Virus record (IMG/VR): IMGVR_UViG_3300020429_000015
Span: 1-21,857 of that record
Source: a virus
Length of the DNA stretch: 21,857 bases
Direction: 5' to 3' (one strand)
A model generated the notes under the pieces. It ran no database searches. It was not told the origin of the DNA and saw nothing but the letters and a program-made list of their open reading frames with translations. Within the stretch, counting starts at the first letter, position 1, and each line of letters starts with the position of its first letter. This document shows positions 1 through 6,732 of this stretch, one piece after another. Made by a program: the position numbers and the translations under genes.

Positions 1-113
1 TCAGTCCAAGTCGAAGAATCTGGTACAGTCTCAAAGTATGTATTAGCCTCTGTCAAAGTGACATAGCTATTTGCAGTAGCACTTGATAATGTTGCTGTTA
101 TAGTAGCTGCCAC
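1..113 (-). CDS. Neck/head-tail connector-like protein (DnaT-like family), N-terminal part only
   Basis: The gene runs off the left edge; 37 codons are visible from a GTG start at 113. The visible product contains A-N-S-Y-V-T-L-T-E-A-N-T-Y-F, the N-terminal signature of the small phage proteins annotated as 'putative DnaT-like ssDNA-binding protein'. These usually lie just after the major capsid gene and act as head-completion or connector proteins. Position fits: it follows the capsid gene on the same strand, after an intrinsic terminator, so it probably has its own promoter; TACAAT on the minus strand at about 137-142 is a weak -10 candidate. No Shine-Dalgarno sequence precedes the GTG, so the start is uncertain. 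The function is inferred from family and position. Confidence 0.6.
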   Translation of the reverse strand, partial: MAATITATLSSATANSYVTLTEANTYFETVPDSSTWT

Positions 114-148
114 GATTAATAATTAATTTTAGTTTTATTGTAGCGTAA

Positions 149-180
149 AGAAAAAACCCCACCAATATTTGATGAGGTTT
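149..180 (-). terminator. Intrinsic terminator after the capsid gene
   Basis: On the minus strand a 10-bp stem (arms 171-180 and 154-163, two G-U pairs) with a 7-base loop is followed by a run of six T. The same sequence read on the plus strand has two mismatches, so the signal is oriented for minus-strand transcription. It separates the capsid gene from the connector gene. Confidence 0.75.
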
Positions 181-204
181 CGTCCAAGCAACTTAATAAT
201 AATA

Positions 205-1284
205 TTAATAAGTTGATGTATCAAGAGGAGAGTTAACTGTTAACTGTACTAATGGGATTAGATCCACATCGTATGTAGCTGACCAGTTACCTGCTGTTGC
301 TAAGTTTGCATTTGTTGGGTTGTCAGAAGCACTACTCCAAGCAGTACCCATAACGTGATATGCAGTGTGATAATCAACAGAAAGAACATCCTGCTTAGAA
401 AGCACGTTTCTTTCAGCTTCAATTCTTAATGCCTGTTGCTGTCCTTCAAGAATTGTTCCTGCTGTTGTTAAGTAACAGAAGAACTCTGTCTGATGACCAG
501 AAGAACTAGATGGAGCAACTGTGTTAACAGCAGAATCAACAACAACTGTGCAACCAGCAAATTCGCCAACTGCTCTGTCACTGATACCAACTCCACCACC
601 ACCCCACTGGATACCTGTTCCAGTAGATAATGCAGAAGTTGAGAATGTTAACATACCAACCTGATATAGGTAGTAAGCAACTGATGGATGAACAATAAGG
701 ATATCTAAATCCTCACCTCTTTCTCCAAGAAGATTTCTTGCTCTTGCAATAGTAGAAGCTGTTAAAAAGTTAGCTTCAGTTGCACTGGCACCAGCTTTTG
801 CTACATCAAGTGCATTAGCAGATAGAGCAGTACCAAACAAACCAGCTAAATGTGAGAACAATCTAGCGTTGTTTAGTTTGTTGATAGCATCAGCAAGTTG
901 GTTTCTGATGTGACCCATAGGATCTTCACCAGCAGCCAAAATTGCAATATCATCAACAGCATAAGCAAATGCTCTATGACAGATAGTTGCAACCTGTGTA
1001 CCTGTACCAATCTTCTGTGGTGTTAAATAACCAGCACCACTAGTTCCCCAGTTTGCCGCACCAGTAAGAATTTCTTCTGTTGGAGCGATTGGGTTAAACT
1101 CTGGAACCTGGATTCTTGTACCACCTTCGCTTGCATCTAATAATGCATTACGAGAGATAGCACCAGATTGTAAAAATGCACTACGCTCTTTTATAGCTTC
1201 GGAAACGTATGTGCTGAGATTATTTCTCTTTACGATGTCCGCAAGAAGGACACCGCCCGAATAATTCTGAAACGGAGCAGCCAT
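205..1284 (-). CDS. Major capsid protein (HK97-like fold)
   Basis: The 359-residue product is the probable shell protein of the head. What is seen: length typical of HK97-fold capsid proteins; a helical, charged N-terminal section (about residues 10-50); a central part with long helices and an alanine-rich segment (about 100-160); a glycine-rich loop (about 225-235); and a C-terminal beta-rich region with V-L-S-V-D-Y-H-T-A-Y-H. It follows the scaffold gene immediately, the canonical order in tailed phages. The ATG at 1284 is preceded by AAGGT about nine bases upstream. There is no obvious N-terminal delta domain; the separate scaffold gene would serve that role. The assignment is by sequence feel plus position; no catalytic motif is expected. 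Confidence 0.88.
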   Translation of the reverse strand: MAAPFQNYSGGVLLADIVKRNNLSTYVSEAIKERSAFLQSGAISRNALLDASEGGTRIQVPEFNPIAPTEEILTGAANWGTSGAGYLTPQKIGTGTQVATICHRAFAYAVDDIAILAAGEDPMGHIRNQLADAINKLNNARLFSHLAGLFGTALSANALDVAKAGASATEANFLTASTIARARNLLGERGEDLDILIVHPSVAYYLYQVGMLTFSTSALSTGTGIQWGGGGVGISDRAVGEFAGCTVVVDSAVNTVAPSSSSGHQTEFFCYLTTAGTILEGQQQALRIEAERNVLSKQDVLSVDYHTAYHVMGTAWSSASDNPTNANLATAGNWSATYDVDLIPLVQLTVNSPLDTSTY

Positions 1285-1313
1285 TCAGATTTACCTTAAA
1301 TACTTTTGCGATA

Positions 1314-1350
1314 CCCTAATCACAGATTAAGGAAGCCGTTTCACGGAAAC
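1314..1350 (-). other. Two small hairpins between scaffold and capsid genes
   Basis: The 69-base gap before the capsid gene holds an 8-bp stem with a 3-base loop (1314-1332, one G-U pair on the minus strand) and a 5-bp stem with a 3-base loop (1338-1350). Neither is followed by a T run on the minus strand, so they are not classic terminators. They could be RNA-processing or stability elements in the leader of the most highly expressed virion gene; that is inference. Confidence 0.4.
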
Positions 1351-1353
1351 AAA

Positions 1354-2079
1354 CTATTTTTGTTGAGCCTCTCTCTTCAGCACGGCTGCGAGATCTGGGT
1401 CTTCATTCTCCATTATAATCTGTTGCGTCAAATTGCCAGTCTTCCAAGGATTAACCGTACCACCTGACACATTTGATACAGGACTAGGCTTTGCACCCAT
1501 GCCAGCAGCACTACTAGCCTTGAAATGATGTTCATAGCCACTGCCAGGATTCTTAAGACTTGAAAGATACAAGTTTAAATCCTGTTCAACTCCACCATTC
1601 AAAACAACAACTTTACCTTCTGAATTTTTCTTTAGTTGGTTTTGTAATAAAGAAAGCATTTGTTCTGCATTTATAGCACCTTGATTACTTATGGCTGCTA
1701 AAGCAGTTGTTCTTGTTGACGCTACTTCATTAGAGTTTTTCATATCCTCTAATTGTTGAGACAAAGAAGTAATCTGTTGTTCTTTTTCTTGGGCAGTTTT
1801 ATTTGCTTCTTCCCAAAGAGTTTTCCATTGCCCTTGATCTTCTAGCTCTTGCTTTCGTTGTTGATCTTTTTGTTTATAAACCTCATCAAGTTTTCCCTTA
1901 ATTCCTTTAAACTTCTCTTCGCTTTCCTCTATTTGTTTTCTTAAACTAGAAATCTGACTTTCATATTCTGCTTTTATAGTGTCAAGATTTGGTGTTTGTG
2001 GTTGTGAAGGAGTGTCAGCCACGGGCTGTTCAGTACTGGTCACGGACTCAGACTGAATTACTTTTTCTTCGATTGCCAT
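1354..2079 (-). CDS. Capsid scaffold protein
   Basis: The 241-residue product probably guides capsid assembly and is then removed. It has a proline/threonine/glutamine-rich N-terminus (about 1-35), a long strongly charged coiled-coil segment (about 35-110) rich in K, E and Q, a helical middle, and a short C-terminal tail ending in basic and acidic residues (N-P-W-K-T-G-N-L-T-Q near 212-221). This is the layout of phage scaffold proteins of the GP20-like type. It sits between the portal gene and the capsid gene, the usual position. No Shine-Dalgarno sequence is visible before the ATG, but the 53-codon gene just upstream ends four bases earlier (2083), so coupled translation is likely. Confidence 0.8.
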   Translation of the reverse strand: MAIEEKVIQSESVTSTEQPVADTPSQPQTPNLDTIKAEYESQISSLRKQIEESEEKFKGIKGKLDEVYKQKDQQRKQELEDQGQWKTLWEEANKTAQEKEQQITSLSQQLEDMKNSNEVASTRTTALAAISNQGAINAEQMLSLLQNQLKKNSEGKVVVLNGGVEQDLNLYLSSLKNPGSGYEHHFKASSAAGMGAKPSPVSNVSGGTVNPWKTGNLTQQIIMENEDPDLAAVLKREAQQK

Positions 2080-2082
2080 AAA

Positions 2083-2244
2083 TTATGCTTTTGTTGTAGT
2101 AGTAGTTGTAGTAGTAGTTTTTTTCGCAGTAGATTTTTTCTTCTCTACTTTTGCAGGAGGAGTTGATTTTACCGCAGGGATTTCTGCTAATTCCCATTTG
2201 TATGTTCCATCAGGTTGCTGAACATAATCAATGTGTTTAGACAT
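2083..2244 (-). CDS. Small protein with a nine-threonine run
   Basis: A 53-residue product beginning M-S-K-H-I-D-Y-V-Q-Q-P-D-G-T-Y-K-W-E and ending in a K/T-rich tail with nine consecutive threonines. An in-frame ATG three codons further up (2253) is an alternative start; neither has a clear Shine-Dalgarno sequence. The N-terminal half looks like a compact domain (Q-x-D-G-T-Y-K-W-E), while the C-terminal half is low complexity. It fits exactly between portal and scaffold with no wasted space, which supports it as a gene. Function unknown; a minor head component is possible. Confidence 0.6.
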   Translation of the reverse strand: MSKHIDYVQQPDGTYKWELAEIPAVKSTPPAKVEKKKSTAKKTTTTTTTTTKA

Positions 2245-2277
2245 ACATTTCATGTATTTGTATTTAATTCTAACAAA

Positions 2278-3720
2278 TTATTCAGATTTGGCCTCGTTAG
2301 CCGTTGGTAGCACTTCACCCTGCACCAAAATGTCTCTAAATTCATCTCTATCTATAACCTGCTGATCGAACAAGGAAGTTAATGCTGTAATATCCTGCCC
2401 AATCAACCTTTCAATATCAAAGTCTCTACTTATCTTTACTTCTGGTGGCTCGATCCCTACATAATCAGCAGATAAATTAAATGCTTTCTGCAACTTCTGT
2501 TCCAATTCCATAGATACCATTGCAAGCATAGAATTAGTATCTACACGATCCAAACGTCTTGCATCAGCAGATTCAGCTACAAACTTTTGTTGACTCAATG
2601 TACTGATACCTAAAGTAGCCATTTGCATCTGTAATTCTTTAATCTCAGCAGATTGAGCATCAAAAGCACTACTTGCTGGTTCTACATAATAAACTTTATT
2701 ACCAGGCTGAGTTGCCATTGCATAATTAACAGATATAGCTAAATCTTTTGTTTGATCATCATATCCTTCCATTACAAGCATTGGTTGAGATGCAACATGC
2801 AAACTATGAATTAAATCTGCCTGTCTTTGAAAATGTGCAAGATTCAGATATGCAATATCAAGTAATGGTGGTTTACTTGTCATGTTATCAACCTTGCCTG
2901 AGTAAACAGTGACCAAAGGTATCTCGCCCAAAGAAAATTGGCCTGACTCGGACAGTTCAAAATCTTTTTCACCTGCTGGACTAGACATATTCCCAGAATA
3001 AGCACCGTCATTCTCTTCGTACATATCTTCGACTGTTTCTTTCTTTCTGAAAACACGATACCTCCCAGGTTCTATAACTCTCATCTGATCGTATATCTTT
3101 TCACCAAAATCGCCATCAGGTAATACAGCTTTTTCTGCAATCCTTACCTGTATAAGATTTCCATAATTAGACTCTCTATCTAATCTCCAGCCATAAACAT
3201 TTGTAGGATCTATCTCAATCCAATATGGTCTACGATTTTGCTGACGTTCTTCTGCAAGACTAACCGCACCAGAGGGTGCTGGATAATCAACAAGGATATG
3301 ACTTTGGCCATAAGTTAATGAACACATCAATACTCTTCTTGCGTATTCATCTAAATCTGATTTACAACCATCAACATCCATCTTGAACATTTCAGTCCAA
3401 TAAGGATCACCAGTTAATGTTATTGGTTTACGAAGAACTAAACCTGTTGCTGCTCTTATTAATCTCTGCGTAAAAGGACTGAACACCGATCTGTTAACTC
3501 TCGCAAGATAAGCGTCATAATCCTCTCTTGGCTCTAACGGTAGAAATGCTTCACTATTATCACGAAGATATTCTGTTCCTTCAGTAACAGCTTTCATTAT
3601 TTCCCAACCCTTAACCATGTCCAATACAGCACGGTTACGAGTGAAAGGACTATCTGTACCACCTAGGTAACTCGTGGAGGTGATACTTGTTCTAAACATT
3701 CCAGGTAAAGAGTAAGTCAT
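2278..3720 (-). CDS. Portal protein (DUF4055-like)
   Basis: The 480-residue product is the probable portal, the dodecameric ring through which DNA enters and leaves the head. The length, the N-terminal 'R-N-R-A-V-L-D-M-V-K-G-W' stretch, the Y-L-P/E-x-Y-L-A-R-V-N-R-S-x-F segment near residues 65-85, the S-L-T-Y-G-Q-S-H-I-L-V-D-Y motif near 134-146, and the long helical C-terminal half (about 290-400) are typical of DUF4055 phage portals. A strong ribosome-binding site (GGAGGT, six bases before the ATG) lies inside the end of the preceding gene. It follows the small basic-protein genes and precedes the 53-codon gene and scaffold, which fits a head module. Confidence 0.88.
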   Translation of the reverse strand: MTYSLPGMFRTSITSTSYLGGTDSPFTRNRAVLDMVKGWEIMKAVTEGTEYLRDNSEAFLPLEPREDYDAYLARVNRSVFSPFTQRLIRAATGLVLRKPITLTGDPYWTEMFKMDVDGCKSDLDEYARRVLMCSLTYGQSHILVDYPAPSGAVSLAEERQQNRRPYWIEIDPTNVYGWRLDRESNYGNLIQVRIAEKAVLPDGDFGEKIYDQMRVIEPGRYRVFRKKETVEDMYEENDGAYSGNMSSPAGEKDFELSESGQFSLGEIPLVTVYSGKVDNMTSKPPLLDIAYLNLAHFQRQADLIHSLHVASQPMLVMEGYDDQTKDLAISVNYAMATQPGNKVYYVEPASSAFDAQSAEIKELQMQMATLGISTLSQQKFVAESADARRLDRVDTNSMLAMVSMELEQKLQKAFNLSADYVGIEPPEVKISRDFDIERLIGQDITALTSLFDQQVIDRDEFRDILVQGEVLPTANEAKSE

Positions 3721-3721
3721 G

Positions 3722-3991
3722 TCAGCACCTCCATCTCCTTAATGCTAATGCTTTTCTAGTAGGTCTGCCTTTACTGTCTTTTAACGGACCTTTAACTCCT
3801 TTCATTCTTGCACAAAAACTCTTTCTTCTTGCCTTTTCTTTTGGTGTTAAATTCTTTTTCTTAGTTACTGGTGCTTTTAAATTACTTCCTGTGGCTCTAT
3901 TATATTTTGCTCGTCCTTTAGCAGTCAGCCCTCCCTTCTTGGACTTTTCGCCTCTTCCTACTGATAAACTGACTCCTTTTTTGCGTGGCAT
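3722..3991 (-). CDS. Small basic protein, DUF6321-like
   Basis: The 89-residue product is extremely rich in lysine and arginine. It contains K-K-G-G-L-T-A-K-G-R-A-K-Y-N-R-A-T-G-S-N-L-K-A-P-V (split here by hyphens; about residues 18-42) and R-R-K-S-F-C-A-R-M (about 55-63), which I recognise as the DUF6321 pattern found in many aquatic viruses. Function is not established; the charge suggests nucleic-acid binding, possibly inside the virion. It overlaps the previous stop by one base (TAATG) and ends one base before the portal ATG, so it is translated in the head operon. Confidence 0.8.
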   Translation of the reverse strand: MPRKKGVSLSVGRGEKSKKGGLTAKGRAKYNRATGSNLKAPVTKKKNLTPKEKARRKSFCARMKGVKGPLKDSKGRPTRKALALRRWRC

Positions 3992-4140
3992 TACTTTCCT
4001 ACTTTAGCTTGTGCCTTTTTATGGGCTTGAGTAAAAGTATCTCCTGCTCTCATACGTCTTTTCATGAACTCCATGTGTTTATCACTATGATGCTCTGAAT
4101 GTTCCTTAAGTTTATTTTTTTGACGGGTGGTAAGTTTCAT
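3991..4140 (-). CDS. Very small basic protein (49 aa)
   Basis: A 49-residue lysine- and histidine-rich product starting M-K-L-T-T-R-Q-K-N-K-L-K and containing F-T-Q-A-H-K-K-A-Q-A near the C-terminus. This N-terminal K-L-T-x-x-Q-x-K-x-L-x-x-H-x-x-H-H-S-x-x-H pattern recurs in phage small-protein families. It overlaps the preceding gene by four bases (ATGA) and the next by one base (TAATG), which argues strongly for a translated gene despite its size. Function unknown. Confidence 0.7.
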   Translation of the reverse strand: MKLTTRQKNKLKEHSEHHSDKHMEFMKRRMRAGDTFTQAHKKAQAKVGK

Positions 4141-4262
4141 TTCTTTTTCCTCTTTTTCTTTTTGGCATTTAATTTTTTAAGATCAGCAGCCGTAATCTTA
4201 TCTCTTGGTGGAGCAACCGCAGCTAATTTACGCTGTTTCTTTGAGTAGGATTTCAAAGGCAT
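4137..4262 (-). CDS. Very small lysine-rich protein (41 aa)
   Basis: A 41-residue product with an N-terminal K-S-Y-S-K-K-Q-R-K-L-A, a central A-P-P-R-D-K-I-T-A-A-D-L-K-K-L and a C-terminal run of ten lysine/arginine residues. It starts in a TAATG overlap with the tail-tube-like gene and ends in an ATGA overlap with the next gene. It is too short for automatic callers but fills the gap exactly. Function unknown; P-P-R-D-K-I-T-x-x-D-L-x-x-L is a pattern I associate with small phage proteins, without certainty. Confidence 0.65.
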   Translation of the reverse strand: MPLKSYSKKQRKLAAVAPPRDKITAADLKKLNAKKKKRKKK

Positions 4263-4678
4263 TATGCAGCGTTGGTTATATCACCAGATGTGATAAAACT
4301 TATTGAAACAGTTGAAAGGTCACCAACAGTTGAAGATAAACTTGAACCTGTAACAATTCCATTAAAACTTACTTTTTTAGCACCAGTTGTATCTAAAAAT
4401 AATTCAAATTGTGCATCTGCTGAATCTTCTGTTGTTAATACATCTGCAAGAAGATTAGCTGTTTCGTCTCCACTAGCTGCTGTATATAGAAATTCAACAG
4501 TACCAGAACCAGAAATTAAACCACCAACAAATTCTCTTGATGTCTTTCCATGAGCCGTTACATCTAATGTGTCTTTTGTTGTATCAAGTGTCCAAGCTGT
4601 TGTCGAAGTGATTGCTGCGACTGATCCTGCTCCATTTATAAATTTAACAGAACCTTCTTCGCCACGAAAAAATGCCAT
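4262..4678 (-). CDS. Tail-tube-like structural protein
   Basis: The 138-residue product is beta-rich and low in lysine, unlike its neighbours. It opens with M-A-F-F-R-G-E-E-G-S-V-K-F and continues W-T-L-D-T-T-K-D-T-L-D-V-T-A-H-G, then a G-L-I-S-G-S-G-T-V-E-F segment and a T-V-G-D-L-S-T-V-S-I-S-F ending. This resembles short major tail-tube proteins of siphoviruses of the TP901-1 kind, in which 'T-x-x-x-x-T-x-x-G' and 'G-x-x-S-G-x-G-x-V' strands recur. Finding it between terminase and portal is unusual, since tail-tube genes normally follow the capsid gene. A head-decoration role is the main alternative. It has no clear Shine-Dalgarno sequence. Confidence 0.65.
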   Translation of the reverse strand: MAFFRGEEGSVKFINGAGSVAAITSTTAWTLDTTKDTLDVTAHGKTSREFVGGLISGSGTVEFLYTAASGDETANLLADVLTTEDSADAQFELFLDTTGAKKVSFNGIVTGSSLSSTVGDLSTVSISFITSGDITNAA

Positions 4679-4710
4679 TGTTCTAAGAAAAAAGAGTATT
4701 TAAAAGTATT

Positions 4711-4851
4711 TTAACTTGTTGTTGAGTTTTTTACACTATCCTCTGCTTGTTTTCTCATATATTGTTCACATCTGGGATCCCAAAGGGCAGGATTTCGCTT
4801 GCCTTTAACCTTTTCAATAATGTCAAGCATCTCATCGGTAATTTCAGTCAT
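4711..4851 (-). CDS. Small protein of 46 aa, unknown
   Basis: The ATG at 4851 has a strong Shine-Dalgarno sequence (AAGGAG, about six bases away) and overlaps the stop of the preceding gene in an ATGA. The product begins M-T-E-I-T-D-E-M-L-D-I-I-E-K-V-K-G and contains N-P-A-L-W-D-P-R-C-E-Q-Y-M-R-K-Q. It is mixed-charge and probably helical. Unlike the neighbouring proteins it is not lysine-dominated. The strong ribosome-binding site makes it one of the better supported small genes here. Function unknown. Confidence 0.72.
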   Translation of the reverse strand: MTEITDEMLDIIEKVKGKRNPALWDPRCEQYMRKQAEDSVKNSTTS

Positions 4852-5141
4852 TTTTTACTCCTTTTAGTAGTTTTCTTTTTCCTATGTTGATAGCTTATCT
4901 TCTTTTTACCTGTTTTTTCACGTTTAAACCTCTCTTTCTCACTTTTCGTCATCTCCCCTACAGTCTTAGGTGTCTTACTTGATACACGTTTACTGGGGCG
5001 ACAGGCAGGATAGCCTCTTTTTTCCCCTTTTTGACGACCACAAGGTTTTCCAGTCTTAACATCAACCCAATTTTCCTTAAACCAACGTGTTAAACCACCT
5101 TTAGCTCTTGGATTTGGTTTACTTTTTCTTCTTTGTGGCAC
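4848..5141 (-). CDS. Basic protein, DUF5872-like
   Basis: The 97-residue product starts at a GTG (5141). It carries G-G-L-T-R-W-F-K-E-N-W-V-D-V (about 15-28), then T-G-K-P-C-G-R (30-36) and G-Y-P-A-C-R-P (43-49), then an S-S-K-T-P-K-T-V-G-E-M segment and a very basic tail. This is the DUF5872 pattern, a small cysteine-containing basic family found in phages and large DNA viruses. The two cysteines with flanking basic residues could bind a metal, but only two are present. Function is not established; nucleic-acid binding is likely from its charge. It overlaps the preceding 57-codon gene by 23 bases. Confidence 0.78.
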   Translation of the reverse strand: MPQRRKSKPNPRAKGGLTRWFKENWVDVKTGKPCGRQKGEKRGYPACRPSKRVSSKTPKTVGEMTKSEKERFKREKTGKKKISYQHRKKKTTKRSKK

Positions 5142-5292
5142 TTTTCTTCTTTCCTACTCTATAAGTTCCGCCACGCTTCTTATATTCTCGGACTAACCAA
5201 GCATTTGCGTAGGCAGAAGGGTAAACAGCAAACTTACGTTTGGCTTCAGCTTTTACTCTAGCGTAAAGTGCTTTATTTACAGGTACATTCAC
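5119..5292 (-). CDS. Small basic protein (57 aa) of a virus-associated family
   Basis: The product, from a GTG start at 5292, contains N-K-A-L-Y-A-R-V-K-A-E-A-K-R-K-F (about 6-21), P-S-A-Y-A-N-A-W-L-V-R-E-Y-K-K-R-G-G-T-Y (25-44) and a lysine tail. This compact 'alpha-helix, P-S-A-Y-x-x-x-W-x-V-x-E-Y-K-K-R-G-G-x-Y' block is recognisable from small proteins of phages and large algal viruses. No function is known to me. It has no ideal ribosome-binding site at the GTG and overlaps the 27-codon ORF upstream in another frame, with an A8 run between them; a frameshift or a one-base sequence error could join the two (see findings). Confidence 0.7.
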   Translation of the reverse strand: MNVPVNKALYARVKAEAKRKFAVYPSAYANAWLVREYKKRGGTYRVGKKKSATKKKK

Positions 5293-5356
5293 TTCTCTTC
5301 TTGCCTCCCTTTTTCTTCTTTTTTTTCTTTTTTGTAGTTGACATTCCGTAGGCCAT
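5273..5356 (-). CDS. Possible 27-aa poly-lysine leader ORF
   Basis: A 28-codon ORF starting at ATG 5356 (inner ATG at 5344) encodes M-A-Y-G-M-S-T-T followed by eight lysines and G-G-K-K-R. It overlaps the next ORF by 20 bases in a different frame. It may be an independent tiny gene, or the true N-terminus of the 57-residue protein if the A8 run contains a sequencing error or is read with a frameshift. M-A-Y-G-M is a plausible real N-terminus, and the ORF fills the space after the terminase gene. Confidence 0.4.
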   Translation of the reverse strand: MAYGMSTTKKKKKKKKGGKKRSECTCK

Positions 5357-5372
5357 AAGCAAAAAGGGTATC

Positions 5373-6629
5373 TTAGTATATTCTAAACGAAGTTTGACCC
5401 AGTGTCTCTGGCTTTGCTAAATTAAACTGCTGTAAACAAAGATAACCGAAAGCATCAAACGCATGATCCACACCTAAATTCTTATTAGGCATACCTGTAT
5501 TTGGGGCATAAGTTAACGTCCTAAGTGCTTTTATTAATTCTTTACATCGTGGGTGGATAAATGTTCTCCTCTCACCATTCGCATCATACAAAGCTGTGTT
5601 CACCGCAGTAATCTTATCTCTAATCTTCCAGGGTGATTTTGGACTCATAACTGTAAATCCATTCCTTCTTAAGATCGTATGGTCAGTTACACCTACACCA
5701 CTAGTTTTTCTCGCACTCCCCGTTGGGTCAGGACATGCAATTACTCTACGATCCACACCATATCTTCTTACAACTTCTTCCGCAAAATCCCAAGTTGTTG
5801 CTCCACCTGTCAACATGATCTCATCAAAGACATAAAGACAGTCATTGTGCTTTACAGCACAGATTCCTGCCATCGGATCTACGTTAAAATCCAGTCCAAT
5901 TAACAAGGGCATTAAATGTAAATCAACAGATTCAGTCGAAATGTTTTCATCATCAAAACTTACAGCTACTAATCCTGTTAAATTTTCAAAACTAGCCTCA
6001 AATTCCTGCCTAAATGTTCTTGCATCTAATTGGCTCCTCGCAGCTTCAACTTCTTCTTCCGCAACATTACCCCCCTGGATCGTAGTAAAACTCCATCTCT
6101 GCCAATCATCTCTATCTGTTTCCCCGCAAAAACACCACATATCATAAAACCAACTCGCAGTTCCATCAGGTGTACTAATAAATAAAGCCCAACCCTGCTT
6201 ATCGGCCAAGGCAGGTCTTATGACTTCTGCCCATACATCTTGATCCATAAATGCAGCTTCGTCTAAAACAACACCCGATAAACTTCTACCTCTTAAAGCC
6301 ATCGCATTTTCCGTTCCTTTCAACTCAATCGTTGATCCATTTATCAATTCGATTCTCAAATCTGTCTCATTTTTAGATTGTACCCAAATCTTAGGCACTA
6401 ATCTCTTTAATTCTTTCCATGCAATATCCTTCGCCATGCGATATGTCGGTGCACAATAAAAATATGTCTCACCTGGTCGATTTATTGCTCCACGAAGTAG
6501 TTCTATGCAGGAAAGGTAGGATTTTCCAAACCTTCGACCAGCTACAAGTACTCGAAATCTTTTATTGCTGTTAAAAACTTCGCCCTGGGCATATCTTAAA
6601 CTGATTTCTGGTGCGGTTTTTACAGCCAT
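5373..6629 (-). CDS. terL: Terminase large subunit
   Basis: The 418-residue product is the ATP-driven packaging motor and nuclease that cuts and pumps phage DNA into the prohead. ATPase part: Walker A G-R-R-F-G-K-S at 31-37, Walker B V-V-L-D-E at 120-124, coupling motif F-I-S-T-P at 150-154. Nuclease part (RNase H-like): acidic residues D247 in I-G-L-D-F-N-V, D301 in C-P-D-P-T-G, and D388 in G-V-D-H-A-F-D-A-F. All key residues are present and the length is normal, so it should be active. It is the first gene of the minus-strand head operon. The product begins M-A-V-K-T-A-P; no strong Shine-Dalgarno sequence precedes the ATG. Confidence 0.95.
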   Translation of the reverse strand: MAVKTAPEISLRYAQGEVFNSNKRFRVLVAGRRFGKSYLSCIELLRGAINRPGETYFYCAPTYRMAKDIAWKELKRLVPKIWVQSKNETDLRIELINGSTIELKGTENAMALRGRSLSGVVLDEAAFMDQDVWAEVIRPALADKQGWALFISTPDGTASWFYDMWCFCGETDRDDWQRWSFTTIQGGNVAEEEVEAARSQLDARTFRQEFEASFENLTGLVAVSFDDENISTESVDLHLMPLLIGLDFNVDPMAGICAVKHNDCLYVFDEIMLTGGATTWDFAEEVVRRYGVDRRVIACPDPTGSARKTSGVGVTDHTILRRNGFTVMSPKSPWKIRDKITAVNTALYDANGERRTFIHPRCKELIKALRTLTYAPNTGMPNKNLGVDHAFDAFGYLCLQQFNLAKPETLGQTSFRIY

Positions 6630-6681
6630 ATACTAAAAAATAACAAATTTTTCAATTAATACCCCTTATTTATAGCCTAAA

Positions 6682-6711
6682 TTGACTTTTCTAGGTTATC
6701 ATTCAATTAAT
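6682..6711 (+). promoter_or_regulatory. Possible promoter for the small terminase gene
   Basis: TTGACT at 6682-6687 is close to the -35 consensus and is followed after 18 bases by ATTAAT (6706-6711, four of six matches to -10). The transcript would begin near 6718, just before the GTG at 6733. The same TTG could be read as a start codon, so the promoter reading is one of two alternatives. Confidence 0.3.
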
Positions 6712-6732
6712 CACTTTATTCTGATTGAGTCC

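Noticed and set aside
4272-4553. Plus-strand ORF antisense to the tail-tube-like gene
   Set aside because: Mirror of the well supported minus-strand gene; composition and context favour the minus frame.
5596-6147. Three overlapping plus-strand ORFs inside terL
   Set aside because: Antisense to a terminase with all motifs intact; they are shadows of its codon usage.
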